Below are positions 62,241 to 64,000 of a stretch of DNA of 64,000 nucleotides, piece after piece. The number at the start of each line of letters is the position of its first letter. Position 1 is the first letter of the stretch. The translations under genes were made by a program, and so were the position numbers. The notes below the pieces were generated by a model that saw nothing but the letters and a program-made list of their open reading frames with translations, was not told where the DNA came from and searched no databases. The DNA lies in NCBI RefSeq assembly GCF_030372065.1, contig NZ_JAUDEA010000010.1, positions 1-64,000 on the forward strand, read 5' to 3'. This stretch comes from Thermophilibacter provencensis (lineage in GTDB: Bacteria > Actinomycetota > Coriobacteriia > Coriobacteriales > Atopobiaceae).

Positions 62241-62603
62241 TTACGCCTCCTTTCGGGGAGCGACGACGACGGTGATGTGGCTCATGCGCTTGTTGATGCG
62301 AGAAGCGGAGCCCTTGGCGCGAGGACGGATGCGCTTGAGCGTGGGGCCCTCGTCAACGTAGGCGAGCTTCACGATGAGATTGTCGGCGCGCATGCCGTTG
62401 TTGTTCTCGGCGTTGGCAATCGCGGAGCGCAGGACCTTGGCGACGTCGACGGAGGCGGCGCGGGTCGAGAACTGCAGGACCTCGAGGGCCTTCTCGACGG
62501 GGAGGTTGCGGATCAGCGAGACGACGGCGCGAGCCTTGCGCGGAGCAACGCGCACGTACTTGGCGGTCGCGCGAACCTCGTTGGTTACGGTGTTCTGAGG
62601 CAT
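62241..62603 (-). CDS. rplV: 50S ribosomal protein L22
   Basis: A 120-residue protein with the tunnel-lining beta-hairpin (DEGPTLKRIRPRAKGSASRI). It sits between rpsS and rpsC. Confidence 0.98.
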   Translation of the reverse strand: MPQNTVTNEVRATAKYVRVAPRKARAVVSLIRNLPVEKALEVLQFSTRAASVDVAKVLRSAIANAENNNGMRADNLIVKLAYVDEGPTLKRIRPRAKGSASRINKRMSHITVVVAPRKEA

Positions 62604-62617
62604 CTACTTACACTCCC

Positions 62618-62878
62618 CTACTTTTCCTTGTGACCACGGAAGGTGCGGGTGGGGGCGAACTCGCCCAGCTTGTGCCCGACCATGGACTCGGTGACGAACA
62701 CGGGCACGTGCTTGCGGCCGTCGTGAACGGCGATCGTGTGACCGACCATCTCGGGGAAGATGGTCGAGGAGCGCGACCAGGTCTTGATGACCTCCTTGGT
62801 GCCGGCCTCGTTCTGAGCGGCGACACGCGCGAGGAGGCGAGTCTCCACGAACGGGCCCTTCTTGAGACTTCTGCTCAT
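62618..62878 (-). CDS. rpsS: 30S ribosomal protein S19
   Basis: An 86-residue head protein, [20 protein letters not shown], with [17 protein letters not shown] at the C-terminus. Confidence 0.98.
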   Translation of the reverse strand: MSRSLKKGPFVETRLLARVAAQNEAGTKEVIKTWSRSSTIFPEMVGHTIAVHDGRKHVPVFVTESMVGHKLGEFAPTRTFRGHKEK

Positions 62879-62908
62879 GCTTTCTATCTCCTACTACTCG
62901 TGTTGCGA

Positions 62909-63745
<837 letters not shown>

Positions 63746-63816
63746 TGACTCTTTCCCTTCTTTTCCGTTGGCCAGCCCGCTCAGGGAGTGGCGGGTGACA
63801 CCGGATTACCACGGTA

Positions 63817-63870
63817 CCGCGCGTATCCATCATGCGCGGCATGCAAGCCCGGGCCAATTCTGACCCGGGC
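63817..63870. repeat. Two small hairpins between rplW and rplB
   Basis: CCGCGC/GCGCGG around 63818-63838 and GCCCGGG/CCCGGGC at 63847-63853 and 63864-63870. The gap of 135 bp is long for this operon. They may act as attenuators or processing sites. Confidence 0.45.
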
Positions 63871-63880
63871 GGATTGCCTG

Positions 63881-64000
63881 CTACTCGGCAGCCTGCTGGT
63901 TGCCGAAGATCTCGATCGTCTCGCCGGCGGCGAGGGTCACGACGGCCTTCTTCCAGGAGCGCGTGGTGCCAGGGGTCTGGTAGCGGACGCGCTTCTTCTT
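63881..64000 (-). CDS. rplW: 50S ribosomal protein L23 (partial, cut by window end)
   Basis: Only the C-terminal 39 residues and the stop codon lie in the window (KKKRVRYQTPGTTRSWKKA, then VVTLAAGETIEIFGNQ). The sequence and its place before rplB identify L23. The rest continues beyond base 64000. Confidence 0.9.
   Translation of the reverse strand, partial: KKKRVRYQTPGTTRSWKKAVVTLAAGETIEIFGNQQAAE

Overview
The window is a chromosomal segment of a high-GC bacterium, most likely a Coriobacteriia member (Actinomycetota) of the Olsenella/Atopobium kind. This is inferred from GC-rich codon use, a zinc-type S14, a fused two-domain ECF ATPase directly behind rplQ, an excisionase-like-plus-LuxR regulator, secreted proteins ending in RLYNP/HHYT-type (DUF5648-like) repeats, and a mannose-family PTS with an RpiR regulator. 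No tRNA, rRNA, CRISPR-Cas, prophage or intact insertion sequence was recognised.

Layout. 1-5 kb: a C-rich repeat, endonuclease III, a peptide-deformylase relative lacking its catalytic Glu, a lipoprotein, trmL, a flavin-reductase relic and a DUF218 protein. 5-12 kb: two LysR regulators, two aldo/keto reductases sharing an upstream dyad, a broken HxlR gene, a YeiH-type transporter and an AEC transporter. 12-16.7 kb: a mannose-family PTS operon (EIIA, EIID, EIIC, EIIB) with a metallo-beta-lactamase-fold hydrolase, facing a divergent RpiR regulator. 17-27 kb: two large secreted proteins with the same modular C-terminus, a LuxR-type regulator, and degraded remains of a second copy of the two-gene locus. 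27-38 kb: housekeeping genes (methyltransferases, tex, nuclease, LCP protein) and two GMP synthases, one lacking the glutaminase domain. 38-47 kb: ychF, a 4Fe-4S protein, three family-2 glycosyltransferases, an LCP-like protein, a heavy-metal exporter and truA. 47-64 kb: the merged S10-spc-alpha ribosomal operon on the minus strand, from rplW (cut by the window end) to rplQ, followed by the ECF energy-coupling genes and truA.

The least ordinary part is the non-coding DNA. Very long, mostly perfect inverted repeats (arms of 52, 59 and 78 bp) sit between convergent genes and share sequence families, with half-copies elsewhere. About 600 bp interrupt the spc operon between rplX and rplE and hold six copies of a near-palindromic repeat at an exact 41-bp period, plus a nested hairpin. 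The octamer CTTCTCGC/GCGAGAAG recurs in many intergenic gaps. These are the best candidates for undescribed elements.
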